A stretch of DNA of 64,000 nucleotides from Reticulitermes lucifugus (GCA_026260175.1 JAKCWW010000800.1:27661-91660); one strand, 5' to 3'; numbered from the stretch's first letter, positions 47,160 to 57,717 are shown. Notes: a model not told the origin generated them from the letters alone. Numbers and translations: made by a program.

Positions 47160-47425
47160 AGGGAATTTGGAGGAGTGGAGATATAGCTTCACTCATTCTT
47201 AACTTCGGCACTGAAGGATGTGAGTGATTAGCTTCACACCCCGGCCATTTATCCCTGGGAAAAGATCCCCTGGTACCCATTGTGTGGGAGGCTGAGTGGA
47301 CCCTAGAGCCGGTTTGGACTCTGGAGAAGAGCAAAATCTCCTGCCCTGTCGGGAATTAAACAACGACTCCTCGGTTTTCAAACCCACAGCCTAGTCACTA
47401 TACCGACTGAGCTATCGCAGCTCTC
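47160..47425 (-). repeat. SINE-A, near full length
   Basis: Head at the right: GATAGCTCAGTCGGTATAGT (A box) and a B-box region decayed to GTTTAATTCCCGACAGGG. The body runs GGAGATTTTGCTCTTCTCC, GGGTCCACTCAGCCTCCCAC, ATGGGTACCAGGGGATC, GGCCGGGGTGTGAAGCTAAT and GAAGTTAAGAATGAGTGAAG. The same order as at 50790-51023 confirms the family. Confidence 0.8.
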
Positions 47426-47708
47426 CTCCATTCAGTAGTCTCTTTAAATTTCAACCGCTATCTTACACATTAAGAAGCGTAACTAGTTCTGAAACTTTAT
47501 GTAGACTGTAAGTCGTGCCACTGGACACGAAACACGAACATCACACCGTTGTTATTCCGTCCGCGAAACAAAACTGCGTGACTGCTGAAAGTACACTTCA
47601 TATTTAGTCACAGAACTGTGGGAGGGTCAGTCTGATTACTGGTACTACACCTCTTTGGTTATCGTGAAATTGATCAAATGAACGTCCGAAATGGGAACGG
47701 CGAAATGG

Positions 47709-48466
47709 ATTCACTCAGCTGGCGATACGTAAGGTAGGCAGTGTATTCACTCAGCTGGCAATACATAAGGTAGGCAGTATATTCACTCAGCTGGCGATAC
47801 GTAAGGTAGGCAGTATATTCACTCAGCTGNNNNNNNNNNNNNNNNNNNNNNNNNNNNNNNNNNNNNNNNNNNNNNNNNNNNNNNNNNNNNNNNNNNNNNN
47901 NNNNNNNNNNNNNNNNNNNNNNNNNNNNNNNNNNNNNNNNNNNNNNNNNNNNNNNNNNNNNNNNNNNNNNNNNNNNNNNNNNNNNNNNNNNNNNNNNNNN
48001 NNNNNNNNNNNNNNNNNNNNNNNNNNNNNNNNNNNNNNNNNNNNNNNNNNNNNNNNNNNNNNNNNNNNNNNNNNNNNNNNNNNNNNNNNNNNNNNNNNNN
48101 NNNNNNNNNNNNNNNNNNNNNNNNNNNNNNNNNNNNNNNNNNNNNNNNNNNNNNNNNNNNNNNNNNNNNNNNNNNNNNNNNNNNNNNNNNNNNNNNNNNN
48201 NNNNNNNNNNNNNNNNNNNNNNNNNNNNNNNNNNNNNNNNNNNNNNNNNNNNNNNNNNNNNNNNNNNNNNNNNNNNNNNNNNNNNNNNNNNNNNNNNNNN
48301 NNNNNNNNNNNNNNNNNNNNNNNNNNNNNNNNNNNNNNNNNNNNNNNNNNNNNNNNNNNNNNNNNNNNNNNNNNNNNNNNNNNNNNNNNNNNNNNNNNNN
48401 NNNNNNNNCGATACATAAGGTAGGCAGTATATTCACTCAGCTGGCGATACATAAGGTAGGCAGTAT
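47709..48466. repeat. 36-bp minisatellite spanning an assembly gap
   Basis: Units start at 47709, 47745, 47781 and 47817, then run into N. After the gap there is a 22-base partial unit and one full unit (48431-48466). The unit begins ATTCACTCAGCTGGCGATAC and continues GTAAGGTAGGCAGTRT; units differ at a G/A in GGCGATACRT and at the R. Because 36 is a multiple of three, one minus-strand frame stays open (TAYLTYRQLSEY per unit). There is no other sign of coding. Confidence 0.95.
47830..48408. other. Assembly gap (579 N)
   Basis: A run of N inside the minisatellite. If the array were uninterrupted the missing length should leave remainder 1 modulo 36. 579 leaves 3, so the gap length is approximate or a unit length varies inside. 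The frames reported across it (47819-48436 and 47823-48542, minus) are artefacts of N. Confidence 0.97.
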
Positions 48467-49961
48467 ATTCATTTTTCGTTACGTAACCTCTGACATTAAC
48501 ACCGTCCATCGTCCACAGGCAAACCATTAGACTGTCGTACACGTCTGCTTTGTTTCTGCGGTCTGTTCAACTCTGTGGCAAGCCCTTTAAAGAGATCTTT
48601 TGCGGTCTGTCCGACTACATGAGACGAGGCTTAAAGGCATATTAGCATACCTTGTACTTATTCTGTTTCAGCACACATTTCGTTTACTCTAACGCTATAC
48701 TGCATTCTTAGCTTTGTAAGTGATGAATCTTTTCAGTGCATAAAATCAGACTGCAAATTTATTGTAACTGATTCCAGGTATAGTCAACGAAGTTATATCA
48801 CGTCCTCAGGATACGCAGCGTCGAGAGATAGGACCGTTACTGAACAATGAATCAGAAACCACGTGAAAATAAAGAGTTGTGGCCTAATCTGAAGTGTTGG
48901 TGTTCTAGGAGCACTTGCGTTAGGACATTTACAAAACGCAAGAAAAAGGTGAGTTAGCCGGTTTCCGGGCTTAGATTTGAAATAGGCACTTTTGGAATAT
49001 GAACGAGTCCTCTGCACACCGTAACAACACTGTCTATTTGTTTAAGACCCTCAACAATAAAGTCTGTAATATTGTCCTTTTCATCAGGCGCGCTTCCAAA
49101 GTGAAAAGAACAATACAAGTAACATCACATCGAAATAATGGGAAAACAAAGTAAATGGAAAAACAACACGATAATTTGCCTTAATACTGTAATCACGGTT
49201 ACTCCAATTTCCAACAAATTACCAAGTAACAATCAGAGCCCAGGACAATATACACTAACATAATACGCACTGAAAATGTAACTATTACTGAGCTGCTACA
49301 GCACATCTTACAAAAAGTGTGCTAACCAAATCGCCTGCTAATACCAATTATGTCAACTTTACGAGTTAGTTCATGCGACTTTGGCGTGCGCTAAGTTCAC
49401 AGAACTACTTGTCACTGCATTTGCAATTTGAACAGCGGTTATTCTTTCTCTGAGAACTATAAATCAGACTAAATGTTGGGAGCTCCCACCCCAGCCTAAG
49501 GCTGCCGCTGCTGCACTGCCAGTCCCATCCCTTATCTTCCGACGTTCATGCAGCCAAATGTTGAACTTTGTCTCGCAGGATTTTCCGCTTTGAGATATCT
49601 TCTGCTGTGATTATAGCTAGGAACAGAACCGTTACACACAGGCCTATAATACTGTGAAATCGTACGGATATGAGCACTGATATCTAGCATTTAAGAACAT
49701 CATAATTTTGCTATTAGGCGCATGACAAAAATCCTGCACATTAATTTGAGCGTATCTAGAAAGAGGCTAATGAAATCGCTGAGATATAACAATTGTGGAC
49801 ACTGAATATAGCATCATAATCTGCAAAGTGTTATTTTGCTTTGTACATTGTTATGTCCCTTAGTACATGAGCAGACCAGGAATCGTTCAAAACATGGAAA
49901 GCCACAAATAATAATGCCCAGATAAGATGCAAGAATATCAATGCAACGAGTACGAAGATTA
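48467..49961. other. No recognised feature
   Basis: Frames up to 74 codons; nothing recognised. Confidence 0.4.
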
Positions 49962-50135
49962 AGATCTTGCAGGATGTGACGCCGTGTAGGTTGTTAAATA
50001 GGTGCCCACGTACTGGAGGAAACTCTTGCGTCCATCTCCAGCGTAGAAATATAAGCCGCGCGGGAAATGTTGTACGACAAAGCCAAGCTAATGGGCGCGC
50101 ATTTGTACGTTTATCTGACAGCACGCAACCGAAAG
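49962..50135 (+). repeat. Dispersed repeat REP-E ('DVTP' translation), copy 2
   Basis: The plus strand reads LQDVTPCRLLNRCPRTGGNS then VHLQRRNISRAGN. This is the counterpart of the WDVTP..L...YRRF segment at 43.8 kb and of the well-known DVTPC..L..R..H.GG..C.HLQ repeat translation. It is 61 codons at most and not a host gene. The minus frame 49831-50124 is a shadow. Confidence 0.6.
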
Positions 50136-50449
50136 CTAAATGTTGTATTTAAATATTAACAGTACAAAATGGTAAGTACTATAAGCAAAATAATTCCGGT
50201 TTTGTCATTTGAGGTAACGTTCCAAATACAGACGCTGGTGTTTGCACAGACACGTTTCATTTTTATTGCACCTTTAATGCACTACCACCATGTATAATAC
50301 TAAGTATGTTTCACCAAAGAAGCGACTAAACTCATGCTCACAGTATAATAAGCTCTAATTTTCAGATTTTTCATAATATTCCAAAATTATCTCAGAAAGA
50401 TAAGAGAATATACGTTTTGAGGTTTTCAGGGTGTTATGTAATGTGTACG

Positions 50450-50471
50450 TGTGTGTGTGTGTGTGTGTGTG
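50450..50471. repeat. (GT)n microsatellite
   Basis: 11 GT units. The 75-codon frame 50417-50644 that crosses it is not recognised. Confidence 0.85.
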
Positions 50472-50751
50472 ATAATATATTTTCCGATATCGTTTTATCC
50501 TTTGCTTACGAGTCGACAGCTGCACAGATTCTGAATAACCAAGCAGCCTGCGAAAACCTGCTGCCCAATGAACGTAGAACCGTGACTGAAGACGCTTTCT
50601 TTCAAATGCAACACCCGTCGTTAGTTGCTACTCATGACTGCTGACCCAACACTCTTCATCCTCAAGGGTTATATACATTTAGACAAATAGTAAGTTTTAC
50701 AGCATGTTATGGACGGTGATGCATACTTATCGGATTAACTGAATCCACTTA

Positions 50752-51066
50752 ATAATAATAATAATAATAATAGTAAAAAGATAAAGGTAAAGTTCACCCT
50801 AGAAGAGGCCACGAAGGCCCAGGGGGGAGCAGAGGTATAGCTCTACTCTTTCTTTAACCTCGGCGCTAGATGGGGTGGGTGGTCAACTCCACGCCCCGGC
50901 CGCTTTGCCCCCGGGAATGACCCGCTACCCATTGTACAGTAGGCTGGATCGCCCCCACCGGGATTCGATCCCCGGACCCTCCAGCCCGTAGCGAGTCGCT
51001 ATACCGACTATGCTATTCCGGCCCATAATAATAATAATAGTAATAATAATTATTATTATTATTATT
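50752..51066. repeat. AAT microsatellite interrupted by SINE-A
   Basis: AAT units at 50752-50771 and again at 51024-51047, the latter turning into ATT units to 51066 (an AAT/ATT palindrome). SINE-A sits between. Either the SINE inserted into an AAT tract or its AT-rich 3' tail and target duplication seeded the tracts. Confidence 0.8.
50790..51023 (-). repeat. SINE-A, best-preserved copy
   Basis: On the minus strand from 51023: GGGCCGGAATAGCATAGTCG (A box TAGCATAGTCGG) and GGATCGAATCCC (B box). The body follows through GGGGGCGATCCAGCCTACTG, TACAATGGGTAGCGGGTCAT, GGCCGGGGCGTGGAGTTGAC, CGCCGAGGTTAAAGAAAGAG and TAGAGCTATACCTCTGCTCC, then GGGCCTTCGTGGCCTCTTCT and a TTTACCTTTATC tail. Polymerase III promoter boxes with a non-tRNA body define it as a SINE. 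It serves here as reference for the fragments at 8.5, 10.4, 36.9, 39.5, 42.1, 47.2 and 59.8 kb. Confidence 0.9.
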
Positions 51067-51194
51067 TCTTGAAACTCCACTACATATTTCCGGGGAAGTG
51101 CCTGCTAACACCACAATTACTGCAGTAAATATCCCCTTGTATTCGTCGCAATCTCTGTTGATTATCGTCCATTACACAGTCTGTAAGTATCAGT

Positions 51195-51475
51195 ACGTCA
51201 GCGTCGATACCGTTGCCCTTGCGGTCGAATGCATAGGCCTGCAGCCGCTTTATTGCTGCAATAGAGGTTTCGAAACCCGCTGAGGGCATGGATTTTCGTC
51301 TCTTGTGTTTTTTGTTTGTTGTGTAGGTGGCGACCTCTAAGACGGGCTGATCACTCATTCAGAGGAATACTACCGAATGTGTGTCTAATTGTGTGATCTC
51401 GAAACCCCAAAAATGAGGCGACTTACGCCCGAGTTTGGATTTTGTACCACAGAAAAAAATACGTACGTTAATCGG
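51195..51475 (+). repeat. SINE-B, full-length diverged copy
   Basis: The head has a TGCCCTTGCGGTCGAATGC (Leu/Ser-tRNA-like A box) and GGTTTCGAAACCCGCTG (B box), with GGGCATGGAT immediately after, as in the copy at 63886. The body continues TTTGTTTGTTGTGTAGGTGG, GACGGGCTGATCACTCATTC, GTGTCTAATTGTGTGATCTC and GAGGCGACTTACGCCCGAGT. It links the head seen at the right edge with the bodies at 13.1 and 39.7 kb. Confidence 0.75.
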
Positions 51476-52347
51476 GTCAGTAAATGAGTAGCACAGACGA
51501 CAGGTTTTGGGTTTAATGTCCGTCATGCAACAATACGAACAGCGGTACAGTACTGAAGATCAAAGTCGAACCGCAAGTTGCTTATAAGACATAAAATTAT
51601 GCTAATAACAACCTAAACAATTAAAAAAGTAGGAATATTGTGATCTTCTTGGAAGCGACGCCGCTTTGAATGGCAGATACGAAAAACGTTTCCGAAAAAA
51701 AAACTTCAGACATAGCGTTACTTCGAAATTTTGGTATCTATCTACGCAACCACACCCAGGCACACCCCAGGATACAATAATGCTTAGTGACCGCTATGAA
51801 TTAAGAGAGTAATCTAATCCAAAAACAACTCACGCTAATACTGACACCAATTCTGTGGAAAGAAAACCTGAAAAGCTAACAGTCGCTACACCGGTTATGA
51901 ATTTTCTCCTGTTAAAACAACCGCGGAAGTCTAATGCAGAAGGCCGTCACTGCTCCTTATCCTGAGACAGACGCATGCAGTCCACATCCTGAAACCCTAC
52001 ATAATTTGAATGTTATCCTCCAACATAATATAATCTGTTATATCATCCGATCGCGTGTACGTGCACTGAAAAGACAAAATTTTCTGCAGTCAGTTTGTAA
52101 CATGACGTCACTTATGGAAGTGTGGTTTTGGTTTTGGAATTCCCATACCTGAATTTCTCCGACCTGATATAGCAGACATATCGTGAAAATCTATTTAATT
52201 AAACGGCAACATTAGATACTTTCGACAAATCCACTGAAGGGCATAATTTTAATTACTTCGTGTCAACAGCTGTAATGTAATTTCACAGCGGAGGCGACTT
52301 AGGAATATGCACATAATGACAGCTGGCGTTTCTATTTCTGTTCCGCA
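51476..52347. other. No recognised feature
   Basis: Frames up to 72 codons without content. Confidence 0.4.
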
Positions 52348-52440
52348 CCGCTCTCTCTCTCTCTCCATGCAACTCACCTCCCTCCCTCACACACACACTC
52401 GCACACATATACACATACCTATATATACATATATATTCAT
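52348..52440. repeat. CT/CA/TA compound low-complexity tract
   Basis: CT units, then CA, then CATATA-type units with interruptions. The 103-codon minus frame (52283-52594) overlapping it is a low-complexity by-product. Confidence 0.75.
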
Positions 52441-52817
52441 GTAACTCGGAATGAAATGCTTTTCGACCCCTTAGTCGTTTAAAATAGTAGTAGCTTTCAC
52501 TGAACGGTTGGACGGAGGATTTGATTACCCTTACAGTAATAAAGCGATGGGTAACTGCGGTGAAAGTTTTGCTGATATTGCTACTATGAAGCACTATGTG
52601 TTTTATCTGTCTTCACTGAGATTCCCACTGGATTTCAGTTTATTAAGCCTTTAATGATAAAACGTAATCTGTTGTATTTAAAAGACCCAGTTCGTACCGC
52701 ACAGTAAACCCCCTTCATCTCGATTACAAAAACCGATCACTTAATGCATAGGGCAAAGTCGTTGTTTGTTCTGAGAACCATACAAAACATTCACAAATGA
52801 AATCTGCGCACATAAGT

Positions 52818-52890
52818 AAAATTTTTAAATGTTAAACTGGATGGTATGTGATAACTAAGTTATTAGGCCTTAAAAAGTTAATGCACCTAA
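52818..52890 (+). repeat. REP-C short dispersed repeat, copy 3
   Basis: ATTTTTAAATGTTAAACTGG, ATGGTATGTGATAACTAAGT and AGGCCTTAAAAAGTTAATGC. Matches the order of the copies at 19045 and 37712, with greater divergence. Confidence 0.4.
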
Positions 52891-52984
52891 ATTTTCATAT
52901 AACAGTATTTGAACAGCCAATACTAGTTCAATAAAGACTGGTTCATGTAACTTAAATATTAATTATTTGCATTGAAGAATAAAC

Positions 52985-53530
52985 ATAAATACGAATACGA
53001 CAAGAAATATAGGTAGTAAAGTAACATTGAAGCACGTTCGAGTAAACATTTTTGCCGTGGAAAAGCAATACGTGTTACATATTCCGAGCGTGTGTTTGCA
53101 GCCTTATTTATCCAGCATGGAATGCACATGCGCCGTCTTGTATTATCATCTGTGGCCTATTCGGCTCTACCATATTGTTCACATTATCTCATAAACGGCA
53201 CGATTTTCGGAAAAATTTAATGAAGATAAAATGTGTGCTTTGATTTTCTCCACAGATTTGTCTCAAACATTTTTTTCAGCGAGACATTATCATAAATTTT
53301 CTTAGGCCTTCATGTGAAGTACCCCTCATTATTGCCAGCATTTAATGAAACTTGAACTTTCTCGACAGATTTTGAAAAATACTCAAATATCGAATTTCAT
53401 GGAAAGCCGAACAGTGGGAACAGAGTTGTTCTATGCGGACGGGCAAACACACGGACAGACAGACAGACATGACGAAGATAATAGTAGCTTTCCACAATTT
53501 TGCGAATGTGCCTAAAATGAACAACAAAAG
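52985..53530 (+). repeat. REP-A, long copy
   Basis: Alignable with 9410-9965 from CACGTTCGAGTAAAC through GCCGTGGAAAAGCAATACG, GTGTTTGCAGCCTTATTTAT, ACATGCGCCGTCTTG, CATTATCTCATAAACGGCAC, TTCATGTGAAGTACC and GTTGTTCTATGCGGACGGGC to GCGAATGTGCCTAAAA. It contains a four-fold GACA run. Non-coding. Confidence 0.75.
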
Positions 53531-54279
53531 ATCTATGCGATAACTTACTTGTAAGAACGGTGATCTAGAAGCGCACACGCATAGAAACATTAAATATTCA
53601 TTTCAATTCATTCGCTATAATGCAGGACAAAAGTATAATTTAAATATTATCATACGAAGACGTAGAATTGTAAATTAATGGAAACGACAGCTAGTAATCA
53701 AAACAAACGCACAAAAATCTGCGTTAAATTAAATTTGGAGAATGTGTACAAACACTCACCTGGGAATATTTTATCTTTTCTTCTATAATCTAAATCTTCA
53801 AAGATTAACCGTCTGAAGACTGATGTTCGTCTACATTACACAAAAATGTCAGTTTGTAAGTCAAAGACAACAATTATACTTGTGAACGTGGTAATGATGT
53901 TTCATGTTCCATACAACGCGTGAATTTCTTGACCAGCTGTCAGATTATCAGCTTCTATAGACCAGATACGTTCTGTGGAATCATACATCTGTGGTTTATT
54001 GAAAGCCGCTGTCTGTAGGTTAGAGTATGCCGCGTCAGACGGTAAGGAAAATGGCAAAAAAGACGTCAAGAGGATGTGGAAAAATGCCACCGTAGCGCTG
54101 TGTCAGGGACTTTGCAATAACCTGCCTGGATAATCTGAGTAAAATCACGAAAACTACAGACAGAGATTCAAACCAGGACTCCCCTTCCCCGAACAAAAGT
54201 CAGAAGCGTCAGCTTTCTCGGTATTCTGTGGAATTAATTAATGCTGCACAGGTACTCTGCAACTGCTGCCATTTAAAGT
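53531..54279. other. No recognised feature
   Basis: A 62-codon minus frame (53902-54090) starts with a hydrophobic MAFFHILLTSFLPFSLPS but is otherwise unrecognised. Confidence 0.35.
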
Positions 54280-54970
54280 AAGTTAAACTGATATGTCGCT
54301 AATAAATCGTCTAAGAATTGGAAAAGTTCAAATATTTGGTAACGAAAGTTTAATTAAAGAACAAATTAAGAGCGAAAGAAGTTCGAAGAATGCCTGTTAC
54401 CATTCATTGCAGAATCTTTTGTCTTGCCGTCACATACTCGAAAACGTATTACAAAGCAAAAACGATAGCCCTGCTTGCTGTTTTGTATGGGTGAAAACTT
54501 GGTCTCCTAGAATGGGCGAAGAACTTAGAATGGTATACGAGAACAGGGTGCTAAGAAAAGCATCAGACCGAAACAAAGGAAATGACAGGCCGAAGAAAAA
54601 TGAACATCAAGGCTTGGACTCTTCGCCAAATGTTATTAGAATAACCAAATAATAAGAATAGATTGGCAAGGCATGTTGAAAGCACTGGACAGTAAAGAAA
54701 AGTATACATGATTCTGTTCGTGAAACCAGAAGGAAAAATATCATTTGAAAGATCGAGACGTAGATGGAAGGATAATAATAACATTGCTCGTAAATAAATA
54801 AGATGGGCTGATATGAACTGGATTTATCTGGCTTAGGACAGGGACAAGTGGCGTTCTGTTTTGAAGGCGGTAATACACCTTAGGGTTCCATAAATGCGAG
54901 GAATATCTTGTTTAACCGACGAGCTATTAGCTTCTCAAGGATTCTGCTTCATGGTGTTAGTTAGAAATTG
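54280..54970 (+). pseudogene. RTE-like LINE, C-terminal half and 3' end
   Basis: A frame open from 54293 to 54652 encodes the region after the catalytic core of reverse transcriptase: NACYHSLQNLLS, a VWVKTWS variant of LYGCETWS, VYENRVLRK and DSSPNVIRI. Downstream, with stops and shifts, come KPEGKISFERSRRRWKDN, a DMNWIYLA.DRDKWRS piece and LKAVIHLRVP. The 3' region has CTTCTCAAGGATTCTGCTTC and TTAGTTAG at about 54960. It is the longest remnant of this LINE here. The reverse transcriptase fingers/palm and endonuclease are absent. Confidence 0.8.
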
Positions 54971-55259
54971 ATTCTCAGAGGGAAGGTTGTGCTGAGGTCG
55001 CAAAGTGACTGCATCGAGGTAAGGAGTTGGGGCGCATGTCGCTTAAATTACGAGCCCCTGCGGCTAGCGACACTGCGTTAGATGACATGTTATCGTTTGA
55101 CGAAGATTAAGTTTCTGGAGGAGTATATCGCTAATGGAATTAATACAGCGCATGTGATACTGATACACTATTAGGCCGCATAATGACTACAATACTGTCA
55201 CTGTGTCTCTCTTCACATTCACAGATTCGTGCCATTAATCTTAAAGCTTACGATTTATA

Positions 55260-55745
55260 AATACAGTAACTGGATGCATGAACGATGAAATTAAGACAGA
55301 TTAAATTCAATGATGCCTGCTATCACTCGGGCCAAAATCCCTTTGTCTTTCCCGTTTGTTATCTAAGACATACGAGTATATATTAAAACACACAGAAGTA
55401 CAATTTTGACTGTTGTTTTCTATGGGTGTGAAACGTCTGTAACATTAAGGCAACAGCATATGCTGAGGGCGTTTGAGAATAGGGTGCTGAGAAGTACATA
55501 TGGGCTTAAGAAGGTGGAAGCAAGAGACGGAGAAAATCTCGTAATGAGAAGTTGCGTGACTTGTATTTCTCGCTATGTGTTACTAGGGTAATCAAATCAA
55601 GGAACATAAGTTTGGCAAAGTATTTAGCAAGTGTAGAGAGAAAGAGAAAGGCATACAGGGTCTTGGTGGGTAAACTCGCAACAAATATGTCACTTTGAAG
55701 ATGTAGACACAGATGTGAGGATAGTATTACAAGACAGACAATGTA
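55260..55745 (+). pseudogene. RTE-like LINE fragment
   Basis: A frame at 55406-55591 reads TVVFYGCETSVTLRQQHML then RAFENRVLRSTYG, the same segment as LYGCETWSL..REEHRL..FENRVLR. A shifted frame continues IKSRNISLAKYLASVERKRK then AYRVLVGK. Divergence from the 54.3-kb copy shows an independent insertion. No 3' end block was found. Confidence 0.75.
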
Positions 55746-55829
55746 CGCACAACGTAACATTGTGGCGCCTTCGCGAAAACAACGTTGCAGTAAAAACACA
55801 ACAATGCATTCTGTGTGCGTTCTTGAGCT

Positions 55830-55945
55830 ACATGTCACCGCCAACTATACAAAAATACAGAGTGTTGCACAACAATGCTTTTATGACAAATTTGTCACCG
55901 GCAACAATAAAACGTAAGTAGGTCTTCATGTAAAGTACACGATGC
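55830..55945 (+). repeat. REP-A subfamily 2, partial
   Basis: CACCGGCAACAATAAAACGT then AGTAGGTCTTCATGTAAAGT match the middle of the 35.7 and 37.3-kb copies. The right end is missing. Confidence 0.55.
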
Positions 55946-56019
55946 TGCATTGAAGGAAGTGAATGTTTCTTTGTTCATGGCCCCTTTAGACATACAATTT
56001 CGCTAAACAGATCGTAATG

Positions 56020-56465
56020 ACAGAGAAGATGAATGTGGGTCTGTATTCTTGCCTTAGGTAACCAGCATGCAAATCACATATTTTCTGCGCCGTATAAAAA
56101 GTTATCTGTGACCTGTCCGGCTCTACCACAATTTTTCACATTATCTCATAAACGGTATGAATTTTGGGAAAACGTTAATGAACACAAAATGCTTATTTTG
56201 ATTGTCTAGAAATTGTGTCTGAAACATTTCTCATTCTAAGAAGAATTTAGCAATATATTATCATAAATGTACATAGGTCTTCATATAAAGTACCCGTCAT
56301 TCTTGTCATATTTTAATAAAACTTGAATTTTCTTGACATATTTTCGAAAAATCATCAAATGTCAATTCCTTCCACTGGGAACCCAGTTGTTCCATGCAGA
56401 CGGACAGACATTACCAAGCTAGTAGTCGCTTTTCGCAATTTTGCGAACGCGCCTAAAAATCTAGC
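56020..56465 (+). repeat. REP-A, subfamily 1
   Basis: GGTCTGTATTCTTGCCTTAG, ATTATCTCATAAACGGTATG, CATTCTAAGAAGAATTTAGC, GTCTTCATATAAAGTACCCG, GTTGTTCCATGCAGACGGAC and GTCGCTTTTCGCAATTTTGC, ending GAACGCGCCTAAAA. Very similar to the 9.4-kb copy in its right half. Confidence 0.75.
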
Positions 56466-56474
56466 TTACAAAAA

Positions 56475-56645
56475 TAGGACGGTTTGGCGTGGACTGGATT
56501 CAAATGGCTCAGGATAAGGACAAGATGCTGGCTCTTGTACACACGGTAATCAATACTTGGCGTTCATAAGACGCGGGTAACTTCTTGACGAAATGAGGAA
56601 ATACCAGCTTCACAAGAAGGACTCTGCTATACCTTGTTAATTAAT
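56475..56645 (+). pseudogene. RTE-like LINE, last residues and 3' end
   Basis: With one shift the plus strand reads WRGLDWIQMAQDKDKMLALV then HTVINTW. The counterpart of WI.LAQDRDRWRALVNTVMN. It is followed by CTTCACAAGAAGGACTCTGC and a TTAATTAA tail. A severely 5'-truncated copy directly abutting the REP-A 3' end. Confidence 0.7.
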
Positions 56646-56819
56646 CTGTGGAAATACTGGAACATTAACGCCGACAATGCAAACGTGTATTGCTATTTGC
56701 TTGAAGTCTTGTAAGTCAGCCTGTAGTATTTAATCAAAACTTAAACGTCTGAAGATGTATGCAACATTTCACAGAGCAGAACCTGCAAAATCCACTTTCC
56801 TACTGTACATGTTTCTAGT

Positions 56820-57270
56820 TTTAAGTACAGTATTATTGCTATTATTACTATTGTCTGTTATCGAATTTATACGGGTATTTACAATTATATACCTGAAACA
56901 AACTTTGTTTATAGGTTATACAAAGTTACAGCTATTCTGTGGTTACAAGATAGCGTATATGAAATGCTATTTCCCATAATAAACGTTTTGTACTTCCAGT
57001 TATGTTGTTCAGATATTTTCTGAATGATTTCGAGGGGATTCCAGCTGCCCCTGTTATTACTGGTATCACCTTTATTTTTAAATTGCACATACGCTCTATT
57101 TCTATTGTAAGGTCCTTATATTTCAAAACTTTTCAGCTTATTTCTTGATCACATTTCTGTCTCCTGAAATTGTAATGTCTATTAACATATATGTTCATTT
57201 TTCATGATCACGGATTATGATGTCCAGTTTATTGTCAGGGATGGTGCTGTTAGTTTCATTTGTCGATGCC
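56820..57270 (-). pseudogene. Second LINE type, endonuclease-like C-terminus and 3' tail
   Basis: The minus strand, with stops, reads NKLDIIIRDHEK, MLIDITISGDRNVIKK, then an open piece KYKDLTIEIERMCNLKIKVI then PVITGAAGIPSKSFRKYL (57126-56932). The order PDI..., LIDI.I..D.NV..K, KY.DL..E..RMW, PV..GA.G is familiar from C-termini of non-LTR retrotransposons and resembles a PD-(D/E)xK-like arrangement; that fold assignment is inference. A 3' tail with AGAATAGCTGTAACTTTGTA and an ATT-type simple repeat follows. It is unlike the RTE-like LINE nearby. Confidence 0.7.
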
Positions 57271-57717
57271 ATACTATTGCTATCTTATTTTAATGAAGAC
57301 GTTGATTTTATGCAAGTCATAGTATTTTAGACCTCTCGTCCGGAAGCTGACTCGCGGCCTTCCGACTTATATACGAAAGCTTTAGCTAAGGAGCATTCTG
57401 GGAATGCAGCTTTGTCTAAGTATTGGTCTCCCAGACAGGAAATATGTTCATATCTCTTTCCTAAGTTGGTTAAATAACCTTATTATTATCTCAGCTCTGA
57501 ATATTGATGAAAAACTATTATAAACAGTGAAAACTTCAGATGTATTCTGCTGTCTATATGTGGCCGTATTTAATGCAAGCATTCGTAAACGTCTTTTGGA
57601 TTTGCTACCAGTATTACAAAACGTAGAGCCCAGCTACGCCGCAAACACAATCACTTAAAATAAATTCATATCGAATCAAAGAAACGTATCACGAATTTTT
57701 TTCATGCGTTTCACTAA
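57271..57717. other. No recognised feature
   Basis: May contain further decayed LINE sequence upstream of the 57.2-kb fragment (minus strand), but no frame could be followed. Confidence 0.35.

Noticed and set aside
47709-48466. CRISPR array
   Set aside because: Units are contiguous 36-bp tandem copies without distinct spacers, and the genome is clearly animal.
47819-48542. Frames of 205 and 239 codons on the minus strand
   Set aside because: Mostly N; the real bases are minisatellite units and flanks.
56755-56979. Hydrophobic 74-codon frame as a membrane protein
   Set aside because: The Leu/Ile run is the translation of the ATT-type tail of the minus-strand LINE.
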